64,000 bases of DNA from Asticcacaulis sp. AND118 (lineage in GTDB: Bacteria; Pseudomonadota; Alphaproteobacteria; Caulobacterales; Caulobacteraceae), in assembly GCF_020535245.1 (NCBI RefSeq), contig NZ_CP084910.1, positions 844,501-908,500 of the forward strand. The letters are read 5' to 3'. Made by a program: the position numbers and the translations under genes. Positions 18,345 to 27,572 of the stretch are shown here, piece after piece. Each line of letters starts with the position of its first letter. The stretch's first letter is position 1. The notes below the pieces were generated by a model that was not told the DNA's origin, did not search any database, and saw only the letters and a program-made list of their open reading frames with translations.

Positions 18345-18514
18345 CCGAACATGCCGACCAGTAGCTCAAACACATAAATACCGAACCCGGCCAGACCGAG
18401 CACGGACAGCACCAGCGCACTCCATTCGGCGGCATTGCGCGCCGTGCGGATCGGCTGGCCAGGTGCGGTATAATCGCGGGCATAGGTAGGTTCGGGGTGA
18501 GACAGACCGTCCAT
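18341..18514 (-). CDS. Small single-span membrane protein
   Basis: 57 residues from the ATG at 18514, chosen because AAAGGAG lies seven bases upstream; the longer frame adds 28 unrelated residues. A soluble N-terminal half is followed by one clear membrane segment (about residues 35-55: SALVLSVLGLAGFGIYVFEL). I do not recognise a family. It is convergent with aguB and overlaps its stop by four bases. Confidence 0.6.
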   Translation of the reverse strand: MDGLSHPEPTYARDYTAPGQPIRTARNAAEWSALVLSVLGLAGFGIYVFELLVGMFG

Positions 18515-18670
18515 GGCGGGCTCCTTTGCAGGCCCGCACCGTAATCCCGGCGACATAAGACTGAAACAGCGACAATCGAAGCCTGTATAAGGCCGCAATA
18601 AACCTTGCGCCCCCTTACATTCCCTGCCGCCTTGTGCCTATCCTGTCGTTTCATTTGCAAGGGGCACGAT

Positions 18671-19954
18671 ATGAAGACGATGACGGTGGGCGCAGGCATG
18701 GCGCTGGCGGGGATGCTGCTGATGGCCGGAGGCACGCAGGCGGCTACCGTGGCGGTCAAGGCCGAGCGTCTGATCGAGGTCGAAACCGGCAAGTCTATCG
18801 AACAGCCTCTGGTCATCGTCACCGACGGTCGAATCACCGCCATAGGCAGCGCCCTGACCATGAAACCGCCGGCGGGGGTCGAATTCATCGACCTGCCTGG
18901 CGTGACCCTGTTGCCCGGTCTGATCGACATGCACGTCCACCTCGATAACAGCCCGGAATATGGCGGCTACAACGGCCTGTCGCACACCGACCGTTTCTGG
19001 GCCTTTGTGGCGGCGGCCAATGCCGAAAAGACGCTGAAGGCCGGCTTCACCACTGTGCGCAATGTCGGGGCGGGGGATTATAACGACATCGGCCTGCGCG
19101 AGGCCATCGACGAAGGCGTCCTGCCCGGTCCGCGCATCGTAGCGGCGGGCCTGAGCTTCGGCGCGACCGGCGGGCATTGCGACTCGACCTGGCTGCCGCC
19201 GTCGATGGACTCGAAGAACCCGATGAATGCCGATAGCCCCTGGGAAGCGCGCAAGTCGGTGCGTACGCTGAAGAAATACGGCGCTGACGTGATCAAGATC
19301 TGCGCCACCTCCGGCGTCTTTTCACGCGGGGCCAGTGTCGGCGCACGGCAACTGACGCCGGAGGAGATGGCGGCGGTGGCCGATGAGGCGCACATGGCGG
19401 GCATGAAGGTGGCGGCCCATGCCCACGGTGCCGACGGCATCAAGGTGGCGCTGCGTTCGGGTATCGACACGATCGAACACGCCAGCCTTGTTGACGACGA
19501 AGGCATCCGTCTGGCCAGGGAGAAGGGTGCCTACTTTTCCATGGATATCTACAATACCGACTATACCCAGTCCGAAGGTGAGAAGAACGGCGTGGCCGAG
19601 GAAAGCCTGCGCAAGGACCGCGAGATCGCCGAAATCCAGCGCCAGAACTACGGCAAGGCGCTGAAGGCCGGGGTGAAGATGGTCTATGGCACCGATGCCG
19701 GTATCTATCCGCACGGTGACAATGCCAGACAGTTCGCGGTGATGGTGCGCTATGGCGCGACGCCGCTTCAGGCCATCCAGTCGGCGACCGTCATCGCGGC
19801 GGAGGCGCTGGGCCGCTCCAACGATGTGGGGAGCCTCAGACCCGGCCATTTCGGCGATATGGTCGGCGTGTCGGGCGATCCGCTGAAGGACGTCACCGTG
19901 CTGGAGCGCCCGGTGTTCGTTATGAAGGGCGGCGACGTTATCAACAAACCGTGA
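18671..19954 (+). CDS. Exported amidohydrolase (imidazolonepropionase/prolidase-like)
   Basis: 427 residues from the ATG at 18671, which gives a signal peptide ending GTQA (about residue 24). A metal-dependent amidohydrolase follows: the first strand motif LPGLIDMHVHLDNSP (HxH metal ligands), a Lys in DVIKICATSG, His in VAAHAHGADG, His in DTIEHASLVDDEG and the Asp of YGTDAGIYPHGDN. This pattern matches the Xaa-Pro dipeptidase/imidazolonepropionase-like group often found secreted in Caulobacterales and Sphingomonads. The substrate is not evident. It is monocistronic. Confidence 0.88.
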   Translation: MKTMTVGAGMALAGMLLMAGGTQAATVAVKAERLIEVETGKSIEQPLVIVTDGRITAIGSALTMKPPAGVEFIDLPGVTLLPGLIDMHVHLDNSPEYGGYNGLSHTDRFWAFVAAANAEKTLKAGFTTVRNVGAGDYNDIGLREAIDEGVLPGPRIVAAGLSFGATGGHCDSTWLPPSMDSKNPMNADSPWEARKSVRTLKKYGADVIKICATSGVFSRGASVGARQLTPEEMAAVADEAHMAGMKVAAHAHGADGIKVALRSGIDTIEHASLVDDEGIRLAREKGAYFSMDIYNTDYTQSEGEKNGVAEESLRKDREIAEIQRQNYGKALKAGVKMVYGTDAGIYPHGDNARQFAVMVRYGATPLQAIQSATVIAAEALGRSNDVGSLRPGHFGDMVGVSGDPLKDVTVLERPVFVMKGGDVINKP

Positions 19955-20028
19955 TGGTGCGGCAAATGGGCTATTCCTTTGATCTGAAAGGAAAAGGGGA
20001 GGGTGCATTGAAAACGAACATTGTTACA

Positions 20029-20043
20029 TTAAGGGCCGGTTAA
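20029..20043 (+). promoter_or_regulatory. CtrA-type box upstream of the chemoreceptor gene
   Basis: TTAA-GGGCCGG-TTAA matches exactly the TTAA-N7-TTAA consensus of the cell-cycle regulator CtrA. It lies 88 bases before the chemoreceptor ATG. Chemotaxis and motility genes are known CtrA targets in Caulobacter; the assignment here is inference from the motif. Confidence 0.65.
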
Positions 20044-20130
20044 CGCTGTTTCCCTCATATGATTCGTGCGCGCGGACACAAGCCAGGGCGGCTGTCGCGT
20101 GCGTGTATCTCTGAGTAAGAAAGGCGGCGT

Positions 20131-22077
20131 ATGCAGCTTCGCACCAAATTCGTCGGCATCGGCGCGCTGAGCGCCTTACTGGTTGTGGGCATGGTCATCG
20201 CCAATGGCGCGGCGTCCCGCCTGTCCAAGGCGCATATCGGTCAGTCGTCCGTCATCACTCACATCACGCAACGCCACATGTCAGGCGATATGATGCACGA
20301 TGCGATGCGGGCCGATGTGCTGGCTGCCGTTCTGGCCCGTAGTCAGGGCGATGCGGCCGGCGTGACGCAAGCGGGGGAAGCGCTGCGCGAACATGCCGAG
20401 TCCTTTCAGGGCGATCTGAAAGCTAATCAGTCTGAGGCCCTGCCTGACAATTTGAAAAAGAGATTCGACGCGACGTTGACCGCGCTGGCGGCCTATCGTG
20501 CGGCAGGCGAGGCGGTCATGGCCGCGACACCCGATACCGAGGCTGCGTTGCGTGCGGACTTCGATGCGCAGTTCAAAGCCATGGAAGAGAGCAATGAGGC
20601 CCTGTCCGAAGAGATCGACGGCTGGATGAAGTCTGAGGCGGCGCGCGGTACGGCGGAAGAACAACGCATCGGCTTACTGGTCCTCATCCTGTCGGTACTG
20701 GCCATCGCCGGCGTTTCAGTCATGACGTGGATGATGTGGCGCGAACTGCTGCGCCCGCTGGCCCGTCTGTCGCAGACGATCGATCGCATCGCGCAGGGCG
20801 ATACCGATGTCGAGGTGAGCTTCACAGAGCGCCGGAACGAGATGGGGGCGCTGGCCCGCGCTACGGCGTCGTTGCGTGACACGACGCAGAAGGCCTTCAT
20901 GGTCAATCGTATGGTGCAAACCATGCCGACTCCGGTCATGGCGGTGGATGTGCGTAACGACTTCCGCATCACCTATACCAATGCGGCGACGGAAAAGCTG
21001 ATCGAACAGATCAAGGGGCATTTCCCGCAATACGACGGTACTCTGATGGGGCGCTCGATCGATATGTTCCACAAGCATCCGGAGCATCAGCGCCGCATGT
21101 TGTCTGACCCTGCCAACCTGCCGCACCGGGCGCGTATTCGTGTCGGGGATGAGAGCATTGATCTGCAGATTTCGGCGGTTCTTGACCATCGCGACCAATA
21201 TGCCGGCGCCATGCTGGTGTGGGATCTGGTCACCGATCAGGCGCAACTGAGCCAGGATTTCGAAACCCGCGTGCAGGGCGTGGTCGCCGGGCTGGCCGCG
21301 TCGGCGGCAGAGCTGTCTCAGGTGGCGGAGACCGTCACGGGCGAACTGCGCACCGGGGCCAATCTCGCCGTGTCGGCGGCGTCTTCGGCGACCCAGACCA
21401 GCGCCAGCGTGCAGACCGTCGCCGCGGCGGCCGAGGAACTGGCGGCCTCCGTGCGCGAAATTTCCGATCAGGTGCAGACGACCAACCGGCTGGTCGCCGA
21501 CTCTTTCCATAAGGTGCAGGACGCCGATCTGGTGGCGCAGAAGCTGTCTTCGGCTTCGGATCGCGTGACCGAGGTGACGACCGTCATCGCCAGCATTTCC
21601 AGCCAGATCAACCTTTTGGCGCTCAACGCCACCATCGAATCGGCGCGCGCCGGCGAGGCAGGTAAGGGCTTTGCGGTGGTAGCGGGTGAGGTCAAGAACC
21701 TCGCCAACCAGACCAGCCGTTCGATAGGCGAAATCAACAGCGTCATCGACGAAATGCGTCAGGCCTCGCGCGAAATCGTGACCGTGCTCGGTGACATACG
21801 TAATGCGGTCGATGCCATCACCCAGGCCACGACGTCGGTGGCCGCGGCGGTGGAGGAGCAGACGGCCACGACGGAAGACATTGCGCGCAACATGTCTTTC
21901 GCGGCGGACGGTACGCGGATTATCAGCGAAAATCTGGAGCAGGTTTCCGGTATCACGACGCGCAGCGGCGACGCCTCGGCGCATCTGTTCGACTCGTCTC
22001 AGGCCCTCTCGGATCAGGCGGCGGCTTTACGCGGTCGCGTGGCGGAATTCCTCAATCGCATCAACCGAGCGTCTTAA
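20131..22077 (+). CDS. Methyl-accepting chemotaxis protein with PAS-like domain
   Basis: 648 residues. There is a membrane segment at about 7-28, a periplasmic helical sensor domain (about 29-180), a second membrane segment (about 182-203), and HAMP (about 204-258; [19 protein letters not shown]). A PAS-like region follows (about 265-372; [22 protein letters not shown]). The signalling domain (about 385-640) carries the conserved hairpin tip [24 protein letters not shown] domain after HAMP is less usual and suggests a second, cytoplasmic input. There is no C-terminal CheR-tethering pentapeptide. An upstream CtrA box suggests cell-cycle control. Confidence 0.93.
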   Translation: MQLRTKFVGIGALSALLVVGMVIANGAASRLSKAHIGQSSVITHITQRHMSGDMMHDAMRADVLAAVLARSQGDAAGVTQAGEALREHAESFQGDLKANQSEALPDNLKKRFDATLTALAAYRAAGEAVMAATPDTEAALRADFDAQFKAMEESNEALSEEIDGWMKSEAARGTAEEQRIGLLVLILSVLAIAGVSVMTWMMWRELLRPLARLSQTIDRIAQGDTDVEVSFTERRNEMGALARATASLRDTTQKAFMVNRMVQTMPTPVMAVDVRNDFRITYTNAATEKLIEQIKGHFPQYDGTLMGRSIDMFHKHPEHQRRMLSDPANLPHRARIRVGDESIDLQISAVLDHRDQYAGAMLVWDLVTDQAQLSQDFETRVQGVVAGLAASAAELSQVAETVTGELRTGANLAVSAASSATQTSASVQTVAAAAEELAASVREISDQVQTTNRLVADSFHKVQDADLVAQKLSSASDRVTEVTTVIASISSQINLLALNATIESARAGEAGKGFAVVAGEVKNLANQTSRSIGEINSVIDEMRQASREIVTVLGDIRNAVDAITQATTSVAAAVEEQTATTEDIARNMSFAADGTRIISENLEQVSGITTRSGDASAHLFDSSQALSDQAAALRGRVAEFLNRINRAS

Positions 22078-22087
22078 GGTATAAGAC

Positions 22088-22109
22088 GAAGGGGCCGGGC
22101 GGCCCCTTC
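22088..22109 (+). terminator. Stem-loop after chemoreceptor gene
   Basis: GAAGGGGCC-GGGC-GGCCCCTTC, nine-base arms, ten bases after the stop; only a weak pyrimidine tail follows. Confidence 0.55.
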
Positions 22110-22190
22110 ACCCCATAACACTCAGAGCACTCCCGCAAGGTTCGGAGGACGCCATATAAGGGGGTGCGGGGGACAAGTCCCCTGCGTACT

Positions 22191-22391
22191 TTAAGCCTTC
22201 ACGTCACATGCGCGCACAAGGCTGTGGCTGCGCAGCAGTGCCTGCTTTTCGCGCACCGAACCGTGGCGATAGGCGGCGGTTTGCCTGACGGCGGTCATGG
22301 CCTCGGCCCGGCAGGGGGCGGGGGCGGCCTGAGCGGGCAGGGCGATCATCAACGGCAGGGACAGGCCGATCAGACACAGAAGCGGTTTCAT
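22191..22391 (-). CDS. Small secreted protein of unknown function
   Basis: 66 residues with a clear signal peptide (MKPLLCLIGLSLPLMIALPA, cleavage after AQA, about residue 22). The mature part is about 44 residues, basic, with two Cys (APCRAEA and RACDVKA) that could form one disulfide. I do not recognise a family. The ATG follows a GAGGTGTCCC stretch. Confidence 0.6.
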   Translation of the reverse strand: MKPLLCLIGLSLPLMIALPAQAAPAPCRAEAMTAVRQTAAYRHGSVREKQALLRSHSLVRACDVKA

Positions 22392-22545
22392 ACTGGGACA
22401 CCTCAGAACAGATGGTGCTGGACAAGCAATCGGCGGGCCGGACGGTTATTTTCAGTTAACCCTGTCTGTACACCCTAATCTAGGGGTTTGGGCGTAACAT
22501 TGGTATCTGCGGGCAAGAAAGCCCGGTTCGCACCGAGATGTATCC

Positions 22546-23688
22546 ATGCGCGTATTTTCTTCTGTCTGTTCCATTCTGATGTCGTTGAGCGCCCTTGGCC
22601 TGGCGGCGAGCGCCGCGCGAGCGGAGGTCGAATACGACGCGGTATTGACCGCCGATCTGCTGCACAACCATTCGGGGGGGCTGCGCGAAGGCAGTCGTGT
22701 AATGGGCAATCTCGATCTGTCGGCGGCGTGGTCGGGACAGGGGGGGTGGGATGGTTTCGCCTATGTGCTGGCCGATGGCGGCGGCGGTTTTTCCGAACGC
22801 TACAGCGGCGATGCGCAGGTCGTTTCCAATATCGATGCGCCGAAGGGCGTGCGCCTATTTGAGGCGTGGCTGCGCAAAACGGGCGATAGCGGGCGCTGGT
22901 CGGTGACCGGCGGTTTGATCAATCTCAACGGCATATTCGACGTGCAGGAGGCCGGGGCGCTGTTCCTCAACGCCTCGCACGGCATCGGGCCGGACTATTC
23001 GCAAAGCGGCCCGTCGATCTTTCCGTTTTCGACGCTCGGTCTGGTCGGTGAATGGCAGGCCAGCGAAACCCTGCGTCTGCGGGCGGGCGTGTTCGACGGT
23101 GTGGCGGGCGACCCGGCGCACCAGAGCAGCTTTATCGGCCTGAAGCTGGGCGATGGCGACGGTGCGCACTGGGTGGCCGAGGCCGAACAGGGTTTCGATC
23201 GCGGCTATGTCAAGCTGGGCGCCTGGACCTATACGGCGGCGGCCGAGCGCCTGGACGGCGCGGGCCTGTCCGACGGCAACAGCGGCTATTACGCGCAGGC
23301 GAAGTACGATTTCTACAAGCCGGAACCGGACGGCGACCGCGGCGTGTCGGGTTGGGTCCGTGCAGGCAAGGCCAACAAGGATATTCAGGCCGTCGAGACC
23401 TATATGGGCGGCGGGCTGGTGTGGACGGGGCCGTTTACCGGTCGTGACTCCGACGCCGTGGGCTTCGCCATCGCCCACGCCGATTTCGGTCAACCCTATG
23501 CCGAGGCGGCGGGTGTCGATCTGAAACCCGAAACGACCTACGAACTGAGCTACCGCTACGCCATCCGTGATGGACTGAGCGTGCAGCCGGACGTGCAATA
23601 TATCCGTCACCCGGCCGGTGATCCGCAAACGGACGATGCGCTGGTGCTGGGCGTGCGTCTGCGGGTAGGGCTCGAAGCCTTCAAATAA
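22546..23688 (+). CDS. OprB-family carbohydrate-selective porin
   Basis: 380 residues with a signal peptide ending AARA (about residue 26). The body is a repeated amphipathic beta-strand protein with the OprB phrases RLFEAWLRKTGDSGRWSVTGGLINLNGIFD and FLNASHGIGPDYSQSGPSIFP, and YELSYRYAIRDGLSVQPDVQYIRHPAG near the end; the last strand closes with VRLRVGLEAFK. Family members form outer-membrane channels for sugars. No sugar-transport genes are adjacent, so the substrate is open. Size is slightly shorter than Pseudomonas OprB, as is usual in alphaproteobacteria. Confidence 0.9.
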   Translation: MRVFSSVCSILMSLSALGLAASAARAEVEYDAVLTADLLHNHSGGLREGSRVMGNLDLSAAWSGQGGWDGFAYVLADGGGGFSERYSGDAQVVSNIDAPKGVRLFEAWLRKTGDSGRWSVTGGLINLNGIFDVQEAGALFLNASHGIGPDYSQSGPSIFPFSTLGLVGEWQASETLRLRAGVFDGVAGDPAHQSSFIGLKLGDGDGAHWVAEAEQGFDRGYVKLGAWTYTAAAERLDGAGLSDGNSGYYAQAKYDFYKPEPDGDRGVSGWVRAGKANKDIQAVETYMGGGLVWTGPFTGRDSDAVGFAIAHADFGQPYAEAAGVDLKPETTYELSYRYAIRDGLSVQPDVQYIRHPAGDPQTDDALVLGVRLRVGLEAFK

Positions 23689-23724
23689 CCTCTTGCAATC
23701 GCAGGCCGGAATCCGCATATAGCG

Positions 23725-23820
23725 GGCGAGATCGCGCGGGCGAAGGCCTCGCCAACCTGGTCAGGGCCGGAAGGCAGCAGCCACAACGAATTCACCTTCG
23801 GGTCGCGCGGTCTCACCTTC
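23725..23820 (+). ncRNA. ffs: Signal recognition particle RNA (4.5S)
   Basis: The universally conserved SRP apical motif is present: TGGTCAGGGCCGGAAGG then CAGCAGCC at about 23757-23782. The flanks pair as a long helix: GAGATCGCGCG at 23728 with CGCGCGGTCTC ending at 23814, and GCGAAGG with CCTTCGG inside it. It lies just upstream of dnaX, the usual alphaproteobacterial position. Exact ends are approximate. Confidence 0.93.
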
Positions 23821-23917
23821 TTCCGACATTTCAAGCCGTCCACAGCCCGCCGCTAGGCGCAGGGTGTTCGCGTGCTTTCCGACTCGCAAACGCCGTATTT
23901 GGCGCTATAAGTCGGGT

Positions 23918-25747
23918 ATGTCCGACCATCCCGAATCCCCTGAGCCTGGCGATCCCTTTGCGACCGAGCGTGACGAAAATACCGATGACATGTTTGGTGG
24001 CATGTCAGGTGGTGGGGACGCGCCTGCGCCGAAAAAGGACGCGGCCTATACGGTTCTGGCGCGCAAATATCGCCCGCGCACCTTCGAGGATCTGATCGGA
24101 CAGGAGGCGATGGTTCGCACCCTGTCCAACGCCTTCGCCACGGGCCGTATCGCCCATGCCTTCATGCTGACCGGCGTGCGCGGGGTGGGCAAGACCACGA
24201 CGGCCCGCCTTTTGGCGCGCGCGCTGAACTACGAATCCGATACGGTGAAGGGCCCCAGCGTCGATCTCTCGACCTTCGGCTATCACTGTCAGGCCATTAT
24301 CGAGGGCCGCCACATCGACGTGCTGGAACTCGACGCCGCCTCGCGCACGGGCGTCGACGCCATGCGTGAACTGCTGGAGAGCGTGCGCTACGCCCCGGTC
24401 GAGGCGCGCTATAAGGTCTACGTCATCGACGAAGTGCACATGCTGTCGACCGGGGCCTTCAACGCGCTCCTGAAGACGCTGGAAGAGCCGCCGCCCCACG
24501 CCAAGTTCATCTTCGCCACCACCGAAATCCGCAAGGTGCCGGTGACCATCCTGTCGCGCTGTCAGCGCTTCGACCTGCGCCGCGTCGAGCCGGATACGCT
24601 AACCCCGCACCTCGAAAAGATCTGCCGCCTCGAAGGAGCGCAGATCGAACCGGACGCGCTGGCCCTTATCGCGCGCGCCGCCGAAGGCAGCGTGCGTGAC
24701 TCGCTGTCGCTGCTCGACCAGGCGCTGGTGCAGGCCGAAGAGGGGCAGAGCGTTTCCGCCGAAGTGGTGCGTGATATGCTGGGTCTGGCCGACCGTTCGG
24801 CGACGCTCGGTCTGTTCGAGAATATCATTTCGGGCCAGATGCAGGAGGCTCTGCTGGCCTTCCGCACGCTCTACGGCTTCGGGGCCGATCCGTCGCAGGT
24901 GATGGGCGACCTGCTGGAATATTGCCATTCCTCGTCCGTGGCCAAGGTGCTGGGGGCCGAAGCGACGCGCCTGCCGAAGGAGCCGGCGCAGCGCGTAGCG
25001 GCCCTTGGGGCCCAGTTGTCGGCGGGGACATTGTCACGCTTGTGGACCCTGATGCTCAAGGCGTTCGAGGAAATCCGCCGTGCGCCCGATCCGGCGGCGG
25101 CGGCCGAAATGGCGCTGGTGCGGTTCTGCTATGCCTCGGACCTGCCGGGGCCGGAAACCCTGCTCAAGCGCCTTCAGAACGGTGAGAACCTGCTCGATGG
25201 CGGTCCGTCTGGCGGAGGTGGGGGCGGCACAGGCGGGGGTGCCGGTGGCAGTGTCACGGCGCAGGGTGTAATGATGCGCCCGCAGGCCCACGCCACTGCG
25301 CAGCCGCAGATACAGCTCAACACCTTCGACGACGTGCTGACCCTGATCTCCGAAAAGCGCGATATCGGCCTGCGCGTCGATGTCGAGCGCTATGTGAAGC
25401 TGATCTCCTTCCGTCAGGGCGCGATTACGTTCGAGCCTGCGCCGCACGCGCCGATCGATCTGGTGCGCAAGCTGTCGGCGCGCCTCAAGGAGTGGACCGG
25501 TCAGCGCTGGCTGATCGCCACCGAAGGCGGCGGCGGGGCGGAAACCATCCGCGAGCGCGATGAGCGTGAACGCCGCGAAGCCTTGCAAAAGCTTAAGGAC
25601 GACCCATTTATTTTCGGTCTGATGACGGCGTTTCCCGGCGTGGAAATCCTCAGCTTCCGGCCTAAGCCGAAGCTGGTCGCCGCCACGACGGCCGATATTC
25701 CGATGACCGAAAACCGCGACGAATTCAGCGAAAAGGACGACGACTGA
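23918..25747 (+). CDS. dnaX: DNA polymerase III subunit gamma/tau
   Basis: 609 residues from the ATG at 23918. This is the clamp-loader ATPase: Walker A GVRGVGKTTTARLLARAL, Walker B YVIDEVHMLS, sensor FIFATTEIRKVP and arginine-finger SRCQRFDLRR. A Gly-rich linker (about residues 431-445) leads to a C-terminal region of tau type. Of the four zinc-ligand Cys of E. coli DnaX only the last is clearly kept (YHCQAII); the first is replaced by Tyr in ALNYES. No A6G slippery site is present near the domain boundary, so a short gamma form by frameshifting is not predicted. Its stop overlaps the ybaB start (TGATG). Confidence 0.95.
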   Translation: MSDHPESPEPGDPFATERDENTDDMFGGMSGGGDAPAPKKDAAYTVLARKYRPRTFEDLIGQEAMVRTLSNAFATGRIAHAFMLTGVRGVGKTTTARLLARALNYESDTVKGPSVDLSTFGYHCQAIIEGRHIDVLELDAASRTGVDAMRELLESVRYAPVEARYKVYVIDEVHMLSTGAFNALLKTLEEPPPHAKFIFATTEIRKVPVTILSRCQRFDLRRVEPDTLTPHLEKICRLEGAQIEPDALALIARAAEGSVRDSLSLLDQALVQAEEGQSVSAEVVRDMLGLADRSATLGLFENIISGQMQEALLAFRTLYGFGADPSQVMGDLLEYCHSSSVAKVLGAEATRLPKEPAQRVAALGAQLSAGTLSRLWTLMLKAFEEIRRAPDPAAAAEMALVRFCYASDLPGPETLLKRLQNGENLLDGGPSGGGGGGTGGGAGGSVTAQGVMMRPQAHATAQPQIQLNTFDDVLTLISEKRDIGLRVDVERYVKLISFRQGAITFEPAPHAPIDLVRKLSARLKEWTGQRWLIATEGGGGAETIRERDERERREALQKLKDDPFIFGLMTAFPGVEILSFRPKPKLVAATTADIPMTENRDEFSEKDDD

Positions 25748-26064
25748 TGGACTTGAACGCCCTGATGAAGCAGGCCCAGGCGGTGCAGCAAAAGTTCACC
25801 GAAGCGCAGGAAAAGATGAACCAGGTGGTCGTCAGCGGCGAAGCCGGGGCCGGTCTTGTCAAGGTCGATCTTCAGGGGGCGGGCGTTCTGTCGCGCATCC
25901 AGATCGACCCCAGCCTGATGAATGCCGATGAAGCCGAGGTTCTGGCCGACCTGATCGTGGCCGCCCATGCCGATGCGCGCAAGAAGCTGGACGAGGAATC
26001 CGCCCGCCTGATGAAGGAAGCGGCGGGGCCGTTCGGCAATATGCCGATGCCGAAACTCTTTTAA
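25747..26064 (+). CDS. ybaB: YbaB/EbfC nucleoid-associated protein
   Basis: 105 residues. The small dimeric DNA-binding YbaB fold is recognisable from MDLNALMKQAQAVQQKF, EAGAGLVKVDLQGAGVLSRIQIDPSL and the C-terminal NMPMPKLF. The start ATG overlaps the dnaX stop. dnaX-ybaB-recR is a widely conserved cluster and suggests a link with replication or recombination. An inverted pair of REP-like repeats separates it from recR. Confidence 0.95.
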   Translation: MDLNALMKQAQAVQQKFTEAQEKMNQVVVSGEAGAGLVKVDLQGAGVLSRIQIDPSLMNADEAEVLADLIVAAHADARKKLDEESARLMKEAAGPFGNMPMPKLF

Positions 26065-26066
26065 GT

Positions 26067-26178
26067 CCTTCTCCCTTGAGGGAGAAGGTGGCCGACAGGC
26101 CGGATGAGGGGGGGGGCAGAAGGTGCTTCTTCTCTCTTTACCCCCTCACCCCAGCCCTCTCCCTCAAGGGAGAGGGGG
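26067..26178. repeat. Inverted pair of REP-like repeats between ybaB and recR
   Basis: The first copy (26067-26113) has stem CTTCTCCCTTGAGGGAGAAG, then a GTGGCC...GGCC mini-stem and GGATGAGGGGG. The second (26141-26178) is the same unit reversed, with CCCCCTCACCCC and CTCTCCCTCAAGGGAGAG. The same family flanks the DUF559 segment at 60513-61056. Confidence 0.85.
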
Positions 26179-26192
26179 TTAAGGTAAGTCGC

Positions 26193-26795
26193 ATGGCCTC
26201 TGGCGCCGGACCTGAAATCGAACGCCTGATGGCGCTATTGTCCAAGCTGCCGGGGCTGGGGCCCCGCTCGGCGCGACGCGCGGCGCTGGCCTTGCTGAAA
26301 AAGCGCGACCAACTGCTGATTCCGCTGACTTCGGCCATGCAGGACGCCGCCGAGCGCATCACCTCCTGTCATGTCTGCGGCGCGCTCTCGACCCGCGACC
26401 CCTGCGCCACCTGCGCCGACCCGTCGCGTGACGGCGCCATGATCTGCGTGGTGGAAGAGGATTCGGCCCTGTGGGCGATGGAGCGGGTAGGGGCCTTTTC
26501 CGGGCGCTATCACGTGCTGGGCGGCCTTCTGTCGGCGCTGGACGGGGTGCGCCCCGAAGACCTGCGTCTGTCGGGCCTGACGCAGCGCGTCGCCGATGGC
26601 GGGGTCGAAGAGCTGGTCATGGCCTTGCCGGCGACGGTCGAAGGCCAGACCACGGCGCACTATATCGCTGACCGGGTGAAGCAGATCGCGCCTCAGGTGA
26701 CCGTCACACATCTGGCGCGCGGCGTGCCGGTCGGGGGGGAGTTGGATTGGTTAGACGATGGCACCATCGCTCATGCGTTCAGGTCCAGACGTTAG
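26193..26795 (+). CDS. recR: Recombination mediator RecR
   Basis: 200 residues from the ATG at 26193; the longer frame runs through the repeat. It has the N-terminal helix-hairpin-helix (LSKLPGLGPRSARRAAL), a C4 zinc finger (CHVCGALSTRDPCATC), a Toprim domain (MICVVEEDSALWAMERVGAF then YHVLGG) and the C-terminal Walker-B-like segment THLARGVPVGGELDWLDDGT. It works with RecF and RecO to load RecA at gaps. Third gene of the dnaX-ybaB-recR cluster. The REP pair just before its start may affect expression relative to dnaX. Confidence 0.96.
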   Translation: MASGAGPEIERLMALLSKLPGLGPRSARRAALALLKKRDQLLIPLTSAMQDAAERITSCHVCGALSTRDPCATCADPSRDGAMICVVEEDSALWAMERVGAFSGRYHVLGGLLSALDGVRPEDLRLSGLTQRVADGGVEELVMALPATVEGQTTAHYIADRVKQIAPQVTVTHLARGVPVGGELDWLDDGTIAHAFRSRR

Positions 26796-27340
26796 TCTGT
26801 GGCCGTCTGCGCCTTCTTCTCCCGGTGGCGCATGATCAGGAACACCGCGAACACCCCGGCCAGCTTGCTGAGGATAGAGGTGGCGATCGACCAGATATTG
26901 AAAATCCCCGGAATGGTCGTCGAGGCGATCAGATAGAAGACCGCTGAATCGATCGGCGAACTGATAGCCGTCGAGATCACCACGCGCTCGGACAGCGGGC
27001 GTTTGATAAAGGTGTAGATCGCCCAGTCGATCAGTTCCGACACGGCGAAGGCGCAGGTCGAGGCGATAACCACCGCCGGGTCCGAGGTCAGAAAAGAAAA
27101 GGCCAGGCCGATGATCAGGGTCGGCAGAATCCAATGGCCGATTTCACGCTGGGCGAAGTCCCGTACCACCAGCACCAATCCCGTCACCACCGACATCGGC
27201 GTCCATGAGCCATTGTCGGGCAGGGGGATTTGCGGCACGGCGGCGAAGCACCAGTTGATGAACGGGATCAGCGCCAGATAGAGATAGGTCCACGGCGTGC
27301 GGCCGCTGAGCGCCTTACGCACAAATGCACCGAATACCAT
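26792..27340 (-). CDS. VUT family transporter, probable queuosine-precursor permease
   Basis: 182 residues from the ATG at 27340. About six hydrophobic segments are present, with VUT/YhhQ-type features: VVRDFAQREIGH (conserved Arg-Asp-Phe), FAVSELIDWAIY and SSPIDSAVFYLIA. The family imports queuosine precursors (preQ0/preQ1). GGGAGGGG sits very close to the start (three bases), so a start slightly upstream cannot be excluded. The stop overlaps recR by four bases, convergently. A long hairpin in the leader (27356-27393) may influence translation. Confidence 0.8.
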   Translation of the reverse strand: MVFGAFVRKALSGRTPWTYLYLALIPFINWCFAAVPQIPLPDNGSWTPMSVVTGLVLVVRDFAQREIGHWILPTLIIGLAFSFLTSDPAVVIASTCAFAVSELIDWAIYTFIKRPLSERVVISTAISSPIDSAVFYLIASTTIPGIFNIWSIATSILSKLAGVFAVFLIMRHREKKAQTATD

Positions 27341-27355
27341 CTGCCCCTCCCACCC

Positions 27356-27393
27356 GATCGAAACGGCCTTTTGATTTAACCGCCATTTCGATC
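27356..27393 (-). promoter_or_regulatory. Leader hairpin of the VUT transporter gene
   Basis: Eight-base arms GATCGAAA and TTTCGATC plus an inner GGC/GCC pairing enclose an AT-rich loop and end about 15 bases before the ribosome site. It does not match the preQ1-I consensus that I know. A regulatory role is only a possibility. Confidence 0.35.
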
Positions 27394-27572
27394 TAAACGT
27401 CTGCTGCATCGCGATGTTTAGGCGGAAAACCGCTTACATTTTCTGTACATCGCCCCGATTGCCTGATACGTCCCCGCCGGCCCCGCGGATGACCGCAAGA
27501 GTGTCTTTGGCTCTGGCGGAATCGTGTCAGGAAAAGCTTGTCAGCTTTTATTCCGTATGGCAAGAACATTTC

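Noticed and set aside
23960-25747. Programmed frameshift in dnaX producing a gamma form.
   Set aside because: No A6G-type slippery heptamer with a downstream stem is visible near the domain boundary.
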